Assembly (NCBI GenBank): GCA_003216595.1 | Contig: QCIQ01000006.1 | Coordinates: 1-64,000 of the forward strand | Direction of reading: 5' to 3' | From: Prochlorococcus sp. AG-402-M18 | Lineage (GTDB): Bacteria; Cyanobacteriota; Cyanobacteriia; PCC-6307; Cyanobiaceae | Length of the DNA: 64,000 nucleotides | Shown: positions 32,291 through 42,442 of the stretch, in pieces | Layout: each line of letters opens with the position of its first letter | Numbering within the stretch: position 1 is the first letter of the stretch | Made by a program: the position numbers and the translations under genes | The notes under the pieces: generated by a model | Databases searched by the model: none | Seen by the model: only the letters and a program-made list of their open reading frames with translations | Told to the model about the DNA's origin: nothing

Positions 32291-32310
32291 ACCAAGTAGA
32301 CGGATCACTA

Positions 32311-33240
32311 ATGGTTTCAAGTTTAATCGAAGCTTCGGCTCCATTAAAAAAACCAGTTGCTGCCGATAAAGCTATGGCTGCATCAAAGAAGCTCCAAGGG
32401 CATGTACCAAGACGAATACATAACCAAAGAGCCAGAAAAAGATGGGGAACAGTCATATTCATGCTGACAATACACGCTCTAACAATATTTACCTTGCAAG
32501 CTAAATTTTGGAGCTGGTTAGCATTTTCTGGATTTCTTTTCTTATATTGGGTAACTGCTTGCTTGGGAGTCACTACAGGATATCATCGCCTTCTTTCACA
32601 TCGTTCTTTTCAAGTTCCAAAATGGCTTGAACGATTTTTTGCAACTTGTGGAGCATTAAGTTGCCAACATGGACCAATTGATTGGGTTGGTCTTCATAGG
32701 CATCATCATACTTTTTCTGATACTGAAGCTGATCATCATGACAGTAATAAAGGATTTTGGTGGAGTCACATGGGATGGATGTTTGAAGATGTACCAGCCA
32801 TGAAAGCCGTTCCAAGACTTTCTGGAGATTTAATCAAAGATCCTTACTATCGCTTCCTAAATAAAAATTTTTTACTTTTACAAATACCTTTAGGCGCTAC
32901 ACTTTTTTTAATTGGCCAATCAGCTGGTGTTGGAGGATGGGCAATGGTCCTATGGGGAATTCCTCTAAGACTGGTTTTTGTTTATCACATAACTTGGCTA
33001 GTTAATTCAGCAACTCATTGTTGGGGTTCTATCGCATATGAGAGTGGGGATAATTCCAAAAACAATAAATGGGTGGCAGCCCTTACATTTGGAGAAGGGT
33101 GGCACAACAATCATCATGCTTTTCCTAATTCAGCTAAGCATGGCCTTCAACGAAATCAAATAGATCTAACTTGGCAACATATACGTTTTTTGAAAGCAAT
33201 TGGGTTAGCCAAAAAAATTAGACTCCCTATCGCATCGTAA
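32311..33240 (+). CDS. Acyl-lipid delta-9-type fatty acid desaturase
   Basis: This membrane di-iron desaturase of 309 residues introduces a double bond into membrane-lipid acyl chains. The three histidine boxes are visible: HRLLSHR (residues 92-98), HRHHH (129-133) and HNNHH near residue 273. Membrane helices lie around residues 48-85 and 185-230. The box spacing and the SCQHGPIDWVGLHRHHHTFSDTEADHHD stretch fit cyanobacterial DesC-type delta-9 enzymes, but I cannot tell delta-9 from a related regiospecificity by eye. The start is ATG 32311. rplI follows after 43 bases. Confidence 0.88.
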   Translation: MVSSLIEASAPLKKPVAADKAMAASKKLQGHVPRRIHNQRARKRWGTVIFMLTIHALTIFTLQAKFWSWLAFSGFLFLYWVTACLGVTTGYHRLLSHRSFQVPKWLERFFATCGALSCQHGPIDWVGLHRHHHTFSDTEADHHDSNKGFWWSHMGWMFEDVPAMKAVPRLSGDLIKDPYYRFLNKNFLLLQIPLGATLFLIGQSAGVGGWAMVLWGIPLRLVFVYHITWLVNSATHCWGSIAYESGDNSKNNKWVAALTFGEGWHNNHHAFPNSAKHGLQRNQIDLTWQHIRFLKAIGLAKKIRLPIAS

Positions 33241-33283
33241 TATTACTAACAATAATTAAATAGCATTAATTCATTTTCGATCT

Positions 33284-33742
33284 ATGGCTAAGCGAGTTCA
33301 AGTTGTTCTAAATGAAGACATAAAAAGTCTTGGAAATGATGGTGACCTTGTTGAGGTTGCTCCTGGTTTTGCAAGAAACTTTTTATTACCCAACAAAAAA
33401 GCATTACCAGTTACTCCAACTGTTTTAAAACAAGTTGAGCACAGAAGAGCAAAACAAGCAGAAAAAGAAGCTGCTAAAAAACAAGAAGCTATTGATTTCC
33501 AAACAGCTCTTACAACAATTGGAAGATTTACTGTAAAAAAACAAGTTGGAGAAGATGGAGTCTTATTTGGAACAGTAACAAATGGAGATGTAGCTGAAGT
33601 TGTAAAAGAAGCTACCAAAAAGGATATAGATCGTAGAGACATATCTGTTCCTGAGATACATGGTGTTGGGAAATATAAAGTGCAAATCAAACTTCATAAC
33701 GAAGTAAATGCTGAGATAAACCTTGAAGTTACAAGTTACTAA
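33284..33742 (+). CDS. rplI: 50S ribosomal protein L9
   Basis: The 152-residue protein shows the L9 signature near the N-terminus ([25 protein letters not shown]), a long Lys/Ala/Glu-rich connecting helix, and the C-terminal domain with [17 protein letters not shown] and [15 protein letters not shown]. It is followed by dnaB, the common rplI-dnaB pair, with 57 bases between them. An open frame antisense to it (33298-33690) is only a shadow. Confidence 0.98.
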   Translation: MAKRVQVVLNEDIKSLGNDGDLVEVAPGFARNFLLPNKKALPVTPTVLKQVEHRRAKQAEKEAAKKQEAIDFQTALTTIGRFTVKKQVGEDGVLFGTVTNGDVAEVVKEATKKDIDRRDISVPEIHGVGKYKVQIKLHNEVNAEINLEVTSY

Positions 33743-33799
33743 TAGTTGCATCTTTTTCTGAACAAGCCAAAGTAGGTATCCTTGTCCAACAAGCAATAA

Positions 33800-35218
33800 A
33801 TGATAAGAACCCCCTCTTCAAATAACGGGGATTTTTCAAAACAAGGTAGAGATTTTGGAGCTTTCAATAATTCCAAGATTGATAAACCTAGTTTTGAAGC
33901 TCAACCCGATCAAATACCACCACAAAATTTAGAAGCAGAAGAATCTGTTCTTGGAGGAATTTTATTGGATCCTGATGCGATAGGACGAATAGCTGATTTG
34001 CTACAAGTTGAAGCTTTTTACATATCTGCTCATCGAGAAATATATAGAACAGCATTAATGCTTCATAGCCAAGGCAAGCCTACTGATTTAACAGCAATGA
34101 GCGCTTGGCTTGCCGATACAAATTCTTTAGAAAAAGTAGGCGGCAATAACCGATTAGTTGAACTAGTTGAGAGGGTTACATCTACAGCTTCAATCGAACA
34201 AGTTGCTAAATTAATTAGCGATAAATTTCTGCGCAGACAATTAATTAAATCTGGAAATGATGTAATCAAATTGGGCTTTGATCAAAGTCTTCCAATGGAA
34301 GAAGCTATTGATCAAGCGGAACAAAAGATCTTTGCTATTAGCCAAGAGCAACCATCAAAAGGTTTAACACCTACTGCAGAAATTCTGACAAGTACTTTTA
34401 ATGAAATAGAAAGTAGATCACTTGGTACATCAGTTGCAGGCATCCCAGTGAATTTTTACGATCTGGATGCAATGACACAAGGACTTCAGAGGAGCGATCT
34501 CATAATTGTTGCAGGAAGACCAGCAATGGGAAAAACTTCCATTGTTCTTAATTTGGCTAAAAACGTAGCGCAACTTCATGACCTACCTGTTTGTGTCTTC
34601 AGTCTTGAGATGAGTAAAGAGCAACTAACTTACAGACTGCTATCAAGCGAAGTAGGTATTGAAAGCAGTCGATTAAGAACAGGACGCTTGCAACAAGATG
34701 AGTGGCCATTACTTGGTCAAGGTATTAATACTCTTGGTCAATTACCAATCTTCATTGACGACAAACCAAATTCAAGTGTTCTTGAGATGAGGTCCTTATG
34801 TCGTCGCCTAATTGCTGAACAAGGTAAAGAGCTTGGACTAATTGTGATTGATTATCTACAACTCATGGAAGGTACTTCGCCCGATAATCGAGTTCAAGAA
34901 ATCTCAAGGATTACTCGAGGTCTCAAAGGTATGGCAAGAGAACTTAAAGTCCCTGTAATCGCTTTATCTCAATTGAGTAGAGGAGTTGAATCTAGAACTA
35001 ACAAGAGACCAATGCTGAGCGATCTGCGTGAATCCGGATCAATAGAACAGGATGCGGACTTAGTTCTAATGATTTATAGGGATGAGTATTACAATCCAGA
35101 AACTACTGATAGAGGAATTACAGAAGTTATCGTGACAAAACACCGAAATGGACCGGTTGGAACAGTTAAATTACTTTTTGAACCCCAATTCACGAGATTT
35201 AGAAATCTTGCTGCTTAA
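33800..35218 (+). CDS. dnaB: Replicative DNA helicase DnaB
   Basis: DnaB unwinds DNA at the replication fork. The 472-residue protein has the N-terminal collar with PPQNLEAEESVLGGILLDPDAI. The RecA-like domain has Walker A GRPAMGKTS, the SLEMSKEQLTYRLLSSE segment, Walker B LIVIDYLQLM and QLSRGVESR. The frame is uninterrupted, so no intein is inserted at Walker A, unlike some cyanobacterial dnaB genes. The start is ATG 33800. mnmG follows 34 bases later on the same strand. Confidence 0.98.
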   Translation: MIRTPSSNNGDFSKQGRDFGAFNNSKIDKPSFEAQPDQIPPQNLEAEESVLGGILLDPDAIGRIADLLQVEAFYISAHREIYRTALMLHSQGKPTDLTAMSAWLADTNSLEKVGGNNRLVELVERVTSTASIEQVAKLISDKFLRRQLIKSGNDVIKLGFDQSLPMEEAIDQAEQKIFAISQEQPSKGLTPTAEILTSTFNEIESRSLGTSVAGIPVNFYDLDAMTQGLQRSDLIIVAGRPAMGKTSIVLNLAKNVAQLHDLPVCVFSLEMSKEQLTYRLLSSEVGIESSRLRTGRLQQDEWPLLGQGINTLGQLPIFIDDKPNSSVLEMRSLCRRLIAEQGKELGLIVIDYLQLMEGTSPDNRVQEISRITRGLKGMARELKVPVIALSQLSRGVESRTNKRPMLSDLRESGSIEQDADLVLMIYRDEYYNPETTDRGITEVIVTKHRNGPVGTVKLLFEPQFTRFRNLAA

Positions 35219-35252
35219 TTATTTGAAAATTAAATTCCTAAATTCTTAATTG

Positions 35253-37223
35253 ATGATTAATAAACAATCTTCAAATGAAAGTTTTGACGTAATTGTTGTA
35301 GGTGGTGGTCATGCAGGCTGCGAAGCTGCGCTGACATCGGCAAGATTAGGATTGAATACAGCTTTATTTACACTCAATTTAGATCGAATCGCATGGCAAC
35401 CATGTAATCCCGCAGTAGGGGGACCAGCTAAAAGTCAATTGGTTCATGAAGTGGATGCACTAGGTGGGATCATAGGGAAATTAGCCGATTTAACAGCTCT
35501 TCAAAAAAGGGTCCTTAATGCAAGCAGAGGGCCTGCAGTGAGAGCATTAAGAGCACAAACAGATAAGCGGTTATATGCACATGAAATGCTGAAAATCCTT
35601 CAAAACACGCCAAATTTAAAGATTAGAGAGGCAATGGTTACTGGGCTAGAAATTGAACATTATCCCAAACATATTGAAAAAAAAACACCAGAAATTCAAG
35701 AAAGAATTGGATTTATAAAGGGAATTAAAACCTATTTTGGAAGCGTTTTTAATGCAAGAGCAGTTGTACTTACAACAGGAACCTTTTTAGGAGGCAGAAT
35801 TTGGATTGGCAATCAATCTATGAGTGCAGGTCGAGCAGGAGAGCAGGCCTCTGAAGGGTTAACTGAAGAATTACAAAAGTTAGGCTTTACGACTGATCGT
35901 TTAAAAACAGGAACCCCTGCCCGCGTTGACAGACGGACTATTGATCTTGACTCATTAGATGAGCAATTGAGCGATGCTTCAGATAAATTCTTTTCTTTTG
36001 ATCCTCTCTCGTGGAAAAGTGGGGAACAAATGAGTTGTCATATCACTCGAACAACAAAAAAAACTCACCAACTTATTAAAAATAATCTTCATTTAACTCC
36101 TATTTATGGAGGATTTATTGATAGTAAAGGTCCAAGATATTGTCCATCTATTGAAGATAAAATTGTTCGTTTTGCTGATAAAGATTCACACCAGATTTTC
36201 TTGGAACCCGAAGGGAGAGATACTCCAGAAATGTATGTGCAAGGTTTCTCAACTGGACTGCCAGAAAACTTACAATTAGAACTTTTAAGGACTCTGCCAG
36301 GCTTGCAAAAATGTATAATGCTTCGACCTGCTTATGCAGTGGAGTATGACTACATACCAGCTACACAATTAGAAGCAACACTAGAAACAAAAAGAATAGC
36401 TGGTTTATTTAGTGCAGGACAACTAAATGGAACAACAGGATATGAAGAAGCTGCTGCACAAGGATTAGTAGCAGGTTTGAATGCGGCAAGATTAATAAAT
36501 AATAAAGAAGGAATTATTTTTGAAAGAGAGAGTAGTTATATAGGAACTATGATTGATGATTTAGTTACAAAAGATTTAAAAGAGCCATATAGAGTATTAA
36601 CTAGTAGAAGTGAATATAGATTAATTTTAAGGAGTGATAATGCCGATAGAAGATTGACTCCAATAGGTTACAAATTAGGATTAATTGATGAAAGAAGGTG
36701 GAAAATTTTTAATAATAAGCAACAATTAATCGATCAAGAAAAAATAAGATTAGAAAAAGAGCGTATTAAAGAAAGTGATAAATGTGCAAAAGAAATATAT
36801 TCATCAACTGGAACAGCTATTAAAGGTTCAATAACACTGGCAAATTTCCTAAGAAGAACAAATATTCACTATAAAGATCTAATAAATTATAACTTAGCAA
36901 CTAAGAGTATTCCTTTAGATGTTGAAGAAGGAGTTGAAATAGATATTAAGTATGCCGGTTATTTAGAAAGACAAAAAGCTCAAATAAATCAATTAAAACA
37001 GCAAAGTAAAAAGTTACTGCCACAAAATTTAAACTACAATGATATAGAAACTCTATCCAAAGAAGCGAGAGAAAAGTTAACAATATCTCAGCCAAAAAGT
37101 CTTGGACATGCTGCTCAACTTCCAGGTGTCAGCAAAGCAGACCTCACTGCACTTCTTGTATGGTTAAAAATAGAACAAATGAAAAAAGCTGAAAGGAAAG
37201 ATTCACTGCAAATACCAAGCTGA
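35253..37223 (+). CDS. mnmG: tRNA uridine-5-carboxymethylaminomethyl modification enzyme MnmG
   Basis: MnmG (GidA), with MnmE, installs the cmnm5 group on U34 of certain tRNAs. The 656-residue flavoprotein starts at ATG 35253 (a TTG just before it is in frame) and opens with the FAD-binding [19 protein letters not shown]. Other landmarks are [35 protein letters not shown] and [20 protein letters not shown]. The C-terminal helical domain that contacts MnmE is present up to [12 protein letters not shown]. It is 5 bases from the chorismate lyase gene downstream. Confidence 0.97.
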   Translation: MINKQSSNESFDVIVVGGGHAGCEAALTSARLGLNTALFTLNLDRIAWQPCNPAVGGPAKSQLVHEVDALGGIIGKLADLTALQKRVLNASRGPAVRALRAQTDKRLYAHEMLKILQNTPNLKIREAMVTGLEIEHYPKHIEKKTPEIQERIGFIKGIKTYFGSVFNARAVVLTTGTFLGGRIWIGNQSMSAGRAGEQASEGLTEELQKLGFTTDRLKTGTPARVDRRTIDLDSLDEQLSDASDKFFSFDPLSWKSGEQMSCHITRTTKKTHQLIKNNLHLTPIYGGFIDSKGPRYCPSIEDKIVRFADKDSHQIFLEPEGRDTPEMYVQGFSTGLPENLQLELLRTLPGLQKCIMLRPAYAVEYDYIPATQLEATLETKRIAGLFSAGQLNGTTGYEEAAAQGLVAGLNAARLINNKEGIIFERESSYIGTMIDDLVTKDLKEPYRVLTSRSEYRLILRSDNADRRLTPIGYKLGLIDERRWKIFNNKQQLIDQEKIRLEKERIKESDKCAKEIYSSTGTAIKGSITLANFLRRTNIHYKDLINYNLATKSIPLDVEEGVEIDIKYAGYLERQKAQINQLKQQSKKLLPQNLNYNDIETLSKEAREKLTISQPKSLGHAAQLPGVSKADLTALLVWLKIEQMKKAERKDSLQIPS

Positions 37224-37228
37224 TAAAA

Positions 37229-37816
37229 GTGAAATCATATCAAGCTCAATTACCTTCCCCTGAAGTGATTTGGAAAGCCTCGAAAGAAAGTGTTCTTTCA
37301 GGCAAAGGGAATCATAAACTCTCTGGAGCATGGCAATTAATGCTATTGGGTGATGGCAGCCCAACCAGACATCTGAAGCTTTTAACAGGACATGAAGTTG
37401 CCATAAAGGTCATATCTATGGCAATGGAAAATAATAATCAAAATGGAGTCCCAGAAGAAGTCAATGAGCTAGATCCACCTTTGATAAGAAGACAAGTTTG
37501 GCTTACATGTGGAGACTTGACCCTGGCATGGGCTGAAAGCTGGTGGAATTATCAAGAAGCAGAAAAACATCTGCAAAATAAGGATCAACCAATCTGGAAA
37601 AGTTTGACTCAAGGACGCTCAGAGCTTTTTAGAGAAGTTGACGGATTAGGATTAGTTACTGCCAATTGGCTGAAAGCAGAATTTAATGAAGATGGTCCTT
37701 TTTGGAGTAGGCATTATCGATTTTTTCGTCAACAAAAAGAATTAACTGTAATTAGAGAAGTTTTCAGCCCAAAGCTAGAAAAATGGTTAGGGCCAATACC
37801 AAGAAAGGCTTTCTAA
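37229..37816 (+). CDS. Chorismate lyase-family protein (plastoquinone head-group synthesis)
   Basis: This 195-residue protein resembles cyanobacterial chorismate lyase (PF01947-type), which splits chorismate to 4-hydroxybenzoate and pyruvate for plastoquinone. The conserved basic/aromatic motifs RRQVWLTCGDLTLAWAESWW and LTQGRSELFREVDGLGLV match the pattern around the substrate-binding Arg and Glu. The start is GTG 37229, 5 bases after mnmG, so co-transcription is very likely though the functions are unrelated. The enzyme activity is inferred from family; it could also bind another small aromatic acid. Confidence 0.8.
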   Translation: MKSYQAQLPSPEVIWKASKESVLSGKGNHKLSGAWQLMLLGDGSPTRHLKLLTGHEVAIKVISMAMENNNQNGVPEEVNELDPPLIRRQVWLTCGDLTLAWAESWWNYQEAEKHLQNKDQPIWKSLTQGRSELFREVDGLGLVTANWLKAEFNEDGPFWSRHYRFFRQQKELTVIREVFSPKLEKWLGPIPRKAF

Positions 37817-37822
37817 CAAGAA

Positions 37823-38356
37823 CTAGTACTTTCTTCGACTAGATCTTGGTATGTTTTTTCTTCTATGAGAAGTTCGTTCATTTAGAAAAGAATCGTTTAT
37901 ATCGGATGCTTTTTGCTTAATTAAACTATCTTTTCTTTCCCACTGATTTAATTTAAAAGATTGATCATCTGGCCATTCATCCAGTTCGTCTAACTTGTTT
38001 CTCCTTCCTTCAATTTGAGGTGGTAGGGCTTTAGGAGCTCTTAAGGAAATAGCACTTAAGGGTCTTTTTATATTGTTTGTGATTTCTTCAAGTGGTTCAT
38101 CATCTAAATCTTCATTATCCAACCAATCATCATCATCCTCAAAAAACCAATCGATTTTCTCTTCCATCCAACGACCAACTTTTTCAAAATTTGCTGAAGT
38201 CTCTTTATCTTTCCACCCTCCCCTTCTTTGACCAGGGCGATTACCTGCAACACCATCTACAACCTGTTTTCCAGTTTGTATCCATTTATCCATTCTGCGA
38301 TCAAGGGGTGCTCTAGATCGCTGACGAATTTGATTACGATTGTTGTATGAGCTCAT
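37823..38356 (-). CDS. Hypothetical protein, charged and low complexity
   Basis: I do not recognise this 177-residue protein. It has a basic N-terminus (NQIRQRSRAPLDRRMDKW), a conserved-looking KQVVDGVAGNRPGQRR, a strongly acidic centre (IDWFFEDDDDWLDNEDLDDE) and an Arg/Ser-rich C-terminus. No membrane segment or enzyme motif is seen. The start is ATG at 38354-38356. It converges on the chorismate lyase gene with 6 bases between. The alternating charge suggests a disordered RNA- or protein-binding protein, but that is inference. Confidence 0.6.
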   Translation of the reverse strand: MSSYNNRNQIRQRSRAPLDRRMDKWIQTGKQVVDGVAGNRPGQRRGGWKDKETSANFEKVGRWMEEKIDWFFEDDDDWLDNEDLDDEPLEEITNNIKRPLSAISLRAPKALPPQIEGRRNKLDELDEWPDDQSFKLNQWERKDSLIKQKASDINDSFLNERTSHRRKNIPRSSRRKY

Positions 38357-38451
38357 CTTTTAAATTTAACGCTTTCAAACCAACAAGTGAATCACCTTAA
38401 AGATGAAATTATTCAAAAATTCAAATAAAAGCCAAGTAAAGAAAAAAATTC

Positions 38452-39000
38452 TTAATTACTTCTAGAAATAGGTTTAAATTCAAGTACGCATTTTTGATCC
38501 CATTGGCCTCCAAAATAATTATTACAACAACTGCGGCAGGCAGCGCCTTTAACAATACGTCGATAACTAAAACTTCTATTACATGAGGGGCAAGTTGCTA
38601 CCCATTTGGGGATTCTTTTTGATATTGGGAACGAGTGACGAACTGTTACTTGGAAATCAGTTTGAGCGGAATTGATCTCTGCCATACATTTATGAAAATT
38701 AGGCCCATGTGCCTCTTCAACTTTCAGAACAAGGTCGATCCAAGCATGAATCATTTCGTGGCACAAAGTACTCGTCAATGCCTTTTTGGGAAGATTCTCT
38801 AATACTGGTCTAGAAAGAATTATTTCACTAGCTTTAACTCCGAAAAAATTCGTTTTTCTTCTATAGATCCCAGCCGTAGTGCGCATGCGACCATCACTCC
38901 AACGCACAGAGACTTTAGGAACTCCTTTCTCTAACAAAGAATTCTGAAAATATTGTCTGTTTAATTCAAGAAATAATGGTAAAACAGGTATTAAAGACAT
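38452..39000 (-). CDS. SprT-family zinc metallopeptidase-like protein
   Basis: The protein starts best at ATG 38998-39000 (182 residues; a longer frame extends to 39066). It has the metallopeptidase motif HEMIHAW (HExxH) near residue 90, preceded by RMRTTAGIYRRKT and SRPVLENLPKKALTSTLC. A C-terminal zinc ribbon with CPSC and CRSCC lies near residues 138-160. This is the SprT/SPRTN layout; in eukaryotes SPRTN cleaves DNA-protein crosslinks, and the bacterial role is unclear. It faces away from the following gene at 39119. Confidence 0.85.
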   Translation of the reverse strand: MSLIPVLPLFLELNRQYFQNSLLEKGVPKVSVRWSDGRMRTTAGIYRRKTNFFGVKASEIILSRPVLENLPKKALTSTLCHEMIHAWIDLVLKVEEAHGPNFHKCMAEINSAQTDFQVTVRHSFPISKRIPKWVATCPSCNRSFSYRRIVKGAACRSCCNNYFGGQWDQKCVLEFKPISRSN

Positions 39001-39118
39001 TGATGCAGAGAACTCATTAGCTTTATTATTCCGATAACATTCTGTCTGACTATCAATAACAAACAAGCTAATCTCATAGCTAATAAGTCAGACTCTCTAA
39101 TCAAAAGGAATTACAAAC

Positions 39119-39541
39119 ATGGATAGCGCTTTAATCAAAGCAATTGGTTTAAAAGCTCTCTTGGTTGGAGTTGGCGCACTTCTCCTTTTTTGGACTTTTA
39201 ACGCAATCAAACTCGTCATAAGCGCTAGAGGTATTAATCCACTTGTGAAAAAGTTTTTTGATCAGATTGCAGCTGGTCGAATAGATGGGGCTTATAGACT
39301 TACGACAAAAGCTTATAAATCACATGTGAATAGACAAGACTTCATCAAATTTTTGGGTAGCTTGCAATTAAATCGATATAGAAACTTGAAGTCAGGGCGA
39401 CCAAGAATAGAAGACAATCAAATAATGCTCACACTAAGCTTGAAATCAGAAGATAAGAAAAATGAAATGCCGCTGGACTTCACTTTTATTAAAATCAACG
39501 AAAATTGGCAAATAGATCGTATTGCGAAAGCCAACACATAA
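39119..39541 (+). CDS. Small membrane-anchored hypothetical protein
   Basis: This 140-residue protein has one N-terminal membrane helix (residues ~8-33, IGLKALLVGVGALLLFWTF). A soluble domain follows with VKKFFDQIAAGRIDGAYRLTTKAYKSHVNRQDFIKFL and ending LDFTFIKINENWQIDRI. The FDQIAAG...AY and WQIDRI ends resemble the cone-shaped SnoaL/NTF2-like (DUF4864/DUF4878-type) fold often found on bacterial surface proteins. The start is ATG 39119. ligA begins 18 bases after its stop, so the two are likely co-transcribed. Confidence 0.65.
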   Translation: MDSALIKAIGLKALLVGVGALLLFWTFNAIKLVISARGINPLVKKFFDQIAAGRIDGAYRLTTKAYKSHVNRQDFIKFLGSLQLNRYRNLKSGRPRIEDNQIMLTLSLKSEDKKNEMPLDFTFIKINENWQIDRIAKANT

Positions 39542-39556
39542 TGGAGCGAAATGTGA

Positions 39557-41632
<2,076 letters not shown>

Positions 41633-41651
41633 AAAGGATTAGAATTTAAAA

Positions 41652-41810
41652 ATGGATAAGAATCCAATCTTTTCTTTAATCAAAACAGAATGTGGACGCG
41701 CAAAATATGCAATGCTTGCTTCTAAAAAAGGTATATTTAATCGCATAAGACTTTATTGGTTTATCGTATTTGCAGCGATTGAAGATTGGAATTTAAAAAC
41801 TAATGATTAA
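41652..41810 (+). CDS. 52-residue hypothetical protein
   Basis: A short frame from ATG 41652 to TAA 41808-41810 starts 19 bases after ligA on the same strand. The product is basic at first (IFSLIKTECGRAKYAMLASKKG), then carries an aromatic-hydrophobic patch (RLYWFIVFAAIEDW) that could be an amphipathic helix or a short membrane segment. I do not recognise a family. Its stop overlaps the stop of the convergent TVP38-like gene by 4 bases. A position tight behind ligA and ordinary codon use suggest a real gene, but it is short. Confidence 0.5.
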   Translation: MDKNPIFSLIKTECGRAKYAMLASKKGIFNRIRLYWFIVFAAIEDWNLKTND

Positions 41811-42430
41811 TCTAGTGATTGAGAATCCTGATTGAGTTTTCTTATTGAACGTAAAACTACAATAACAACTAAAATAGTGGATAAAATACTAATTAAGCTC
41901 CAAATAAATGAGCTGGTATCAGATCTTCCTGAGAGTACTTCACCAAAATTTGAAATTTTGAGTGCTAAGGAACCTAGGCTGCAATATAAAATTGTGCCAG
42001 GTAAAATACCAATTATTCCAAGAGTAAAATCACGAACTTTTACCTCACTCAAGCCATATGTAAAATTAAGTAAGCCAAATGGAAAAAGAGGAGAAAGTCT
42101 TGTCAGGAGAATGACTTTGAGACCCTCTCGTTTAACAGCTTTCTCCAGTATTTGAACTTTTGGAAAATTGGAGACCTTTTTTCGAGCCCATTCTTTTAAA
42201 AAAGTTCTTCCTAAATAAAAAGTTAGATGAGCTCCAATAAAAGCTCCCAAAAAAACCACCGAACTTCCAAGCCAAGTGCCATAAAGAAAGCCAGACAACA
42301 TAGAAAGCCATGAGCCTGGCAACAAACAAGACACCCAAAAAACATACACCAAAACAAAAACCAAAATTCCAAAAGGGCTACTTAAAAAAGGAATGAAATT
42401 ATTAACCAGAGTTTCTAAGTTGTTAAACAT
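41807..42430 (-). CDS. TVP38/TMEM64-family membrane protein
   Basis: This is a 207-residue integral membrane protein of the SNARE-associated/DedA-like (VTT domain) group. Hydrophobic segments lie around residues 15-45, 55-75, 130-160 and 175-195. The VTT pattern is visible: LPGSWLSMLSGFLYGTWLGSSVVFLGAFIGAHLTFYLGR, then LLTRLSPLFPFGLLNFTYGLSEVKVRDFTLGIIGILPGTILYCSLG. Members are linked to lipid scrambling and envelope homeostasis, but the cyanobacterial role is unknown. The start is ATG at 42428-42430, 12 bases after valS ends on the same strand. Confidence 0.85.
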   Translation of the reverse strand: MFNNLETLVNNFIPFLSSPFGILVFVLVYVFWVSCLLPGSWLSMLSGFLYGTWLGSSVVFLGAFIGAHLTFYLGRTFLKEWARKKVSNFPKVQILEKAVKREGLKVILLTRLSPLFPFGLLNFTYGLSEVKVRDFTLGIIGILPGTILYCSLGSLALKISNFGEVLSGRSDTSSFIWSLISILSTILVVIVVLRSIRKLNQDSQSLD

Positions 42431-42442
42431 GGTTTAGAGAGT

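Noticed and set aside
33298-33690. 130-codon open frame antisense to rplI
   Set aside because: It mirrors the rplI codon pattern, has no recognisable domain, and rplI is certain.
33800-35218. Intein in dnaB (and in dnaX at 16886-18583)
   Set aside because: Both reading frames are continuous with normal motif spacing, so no intein is present.
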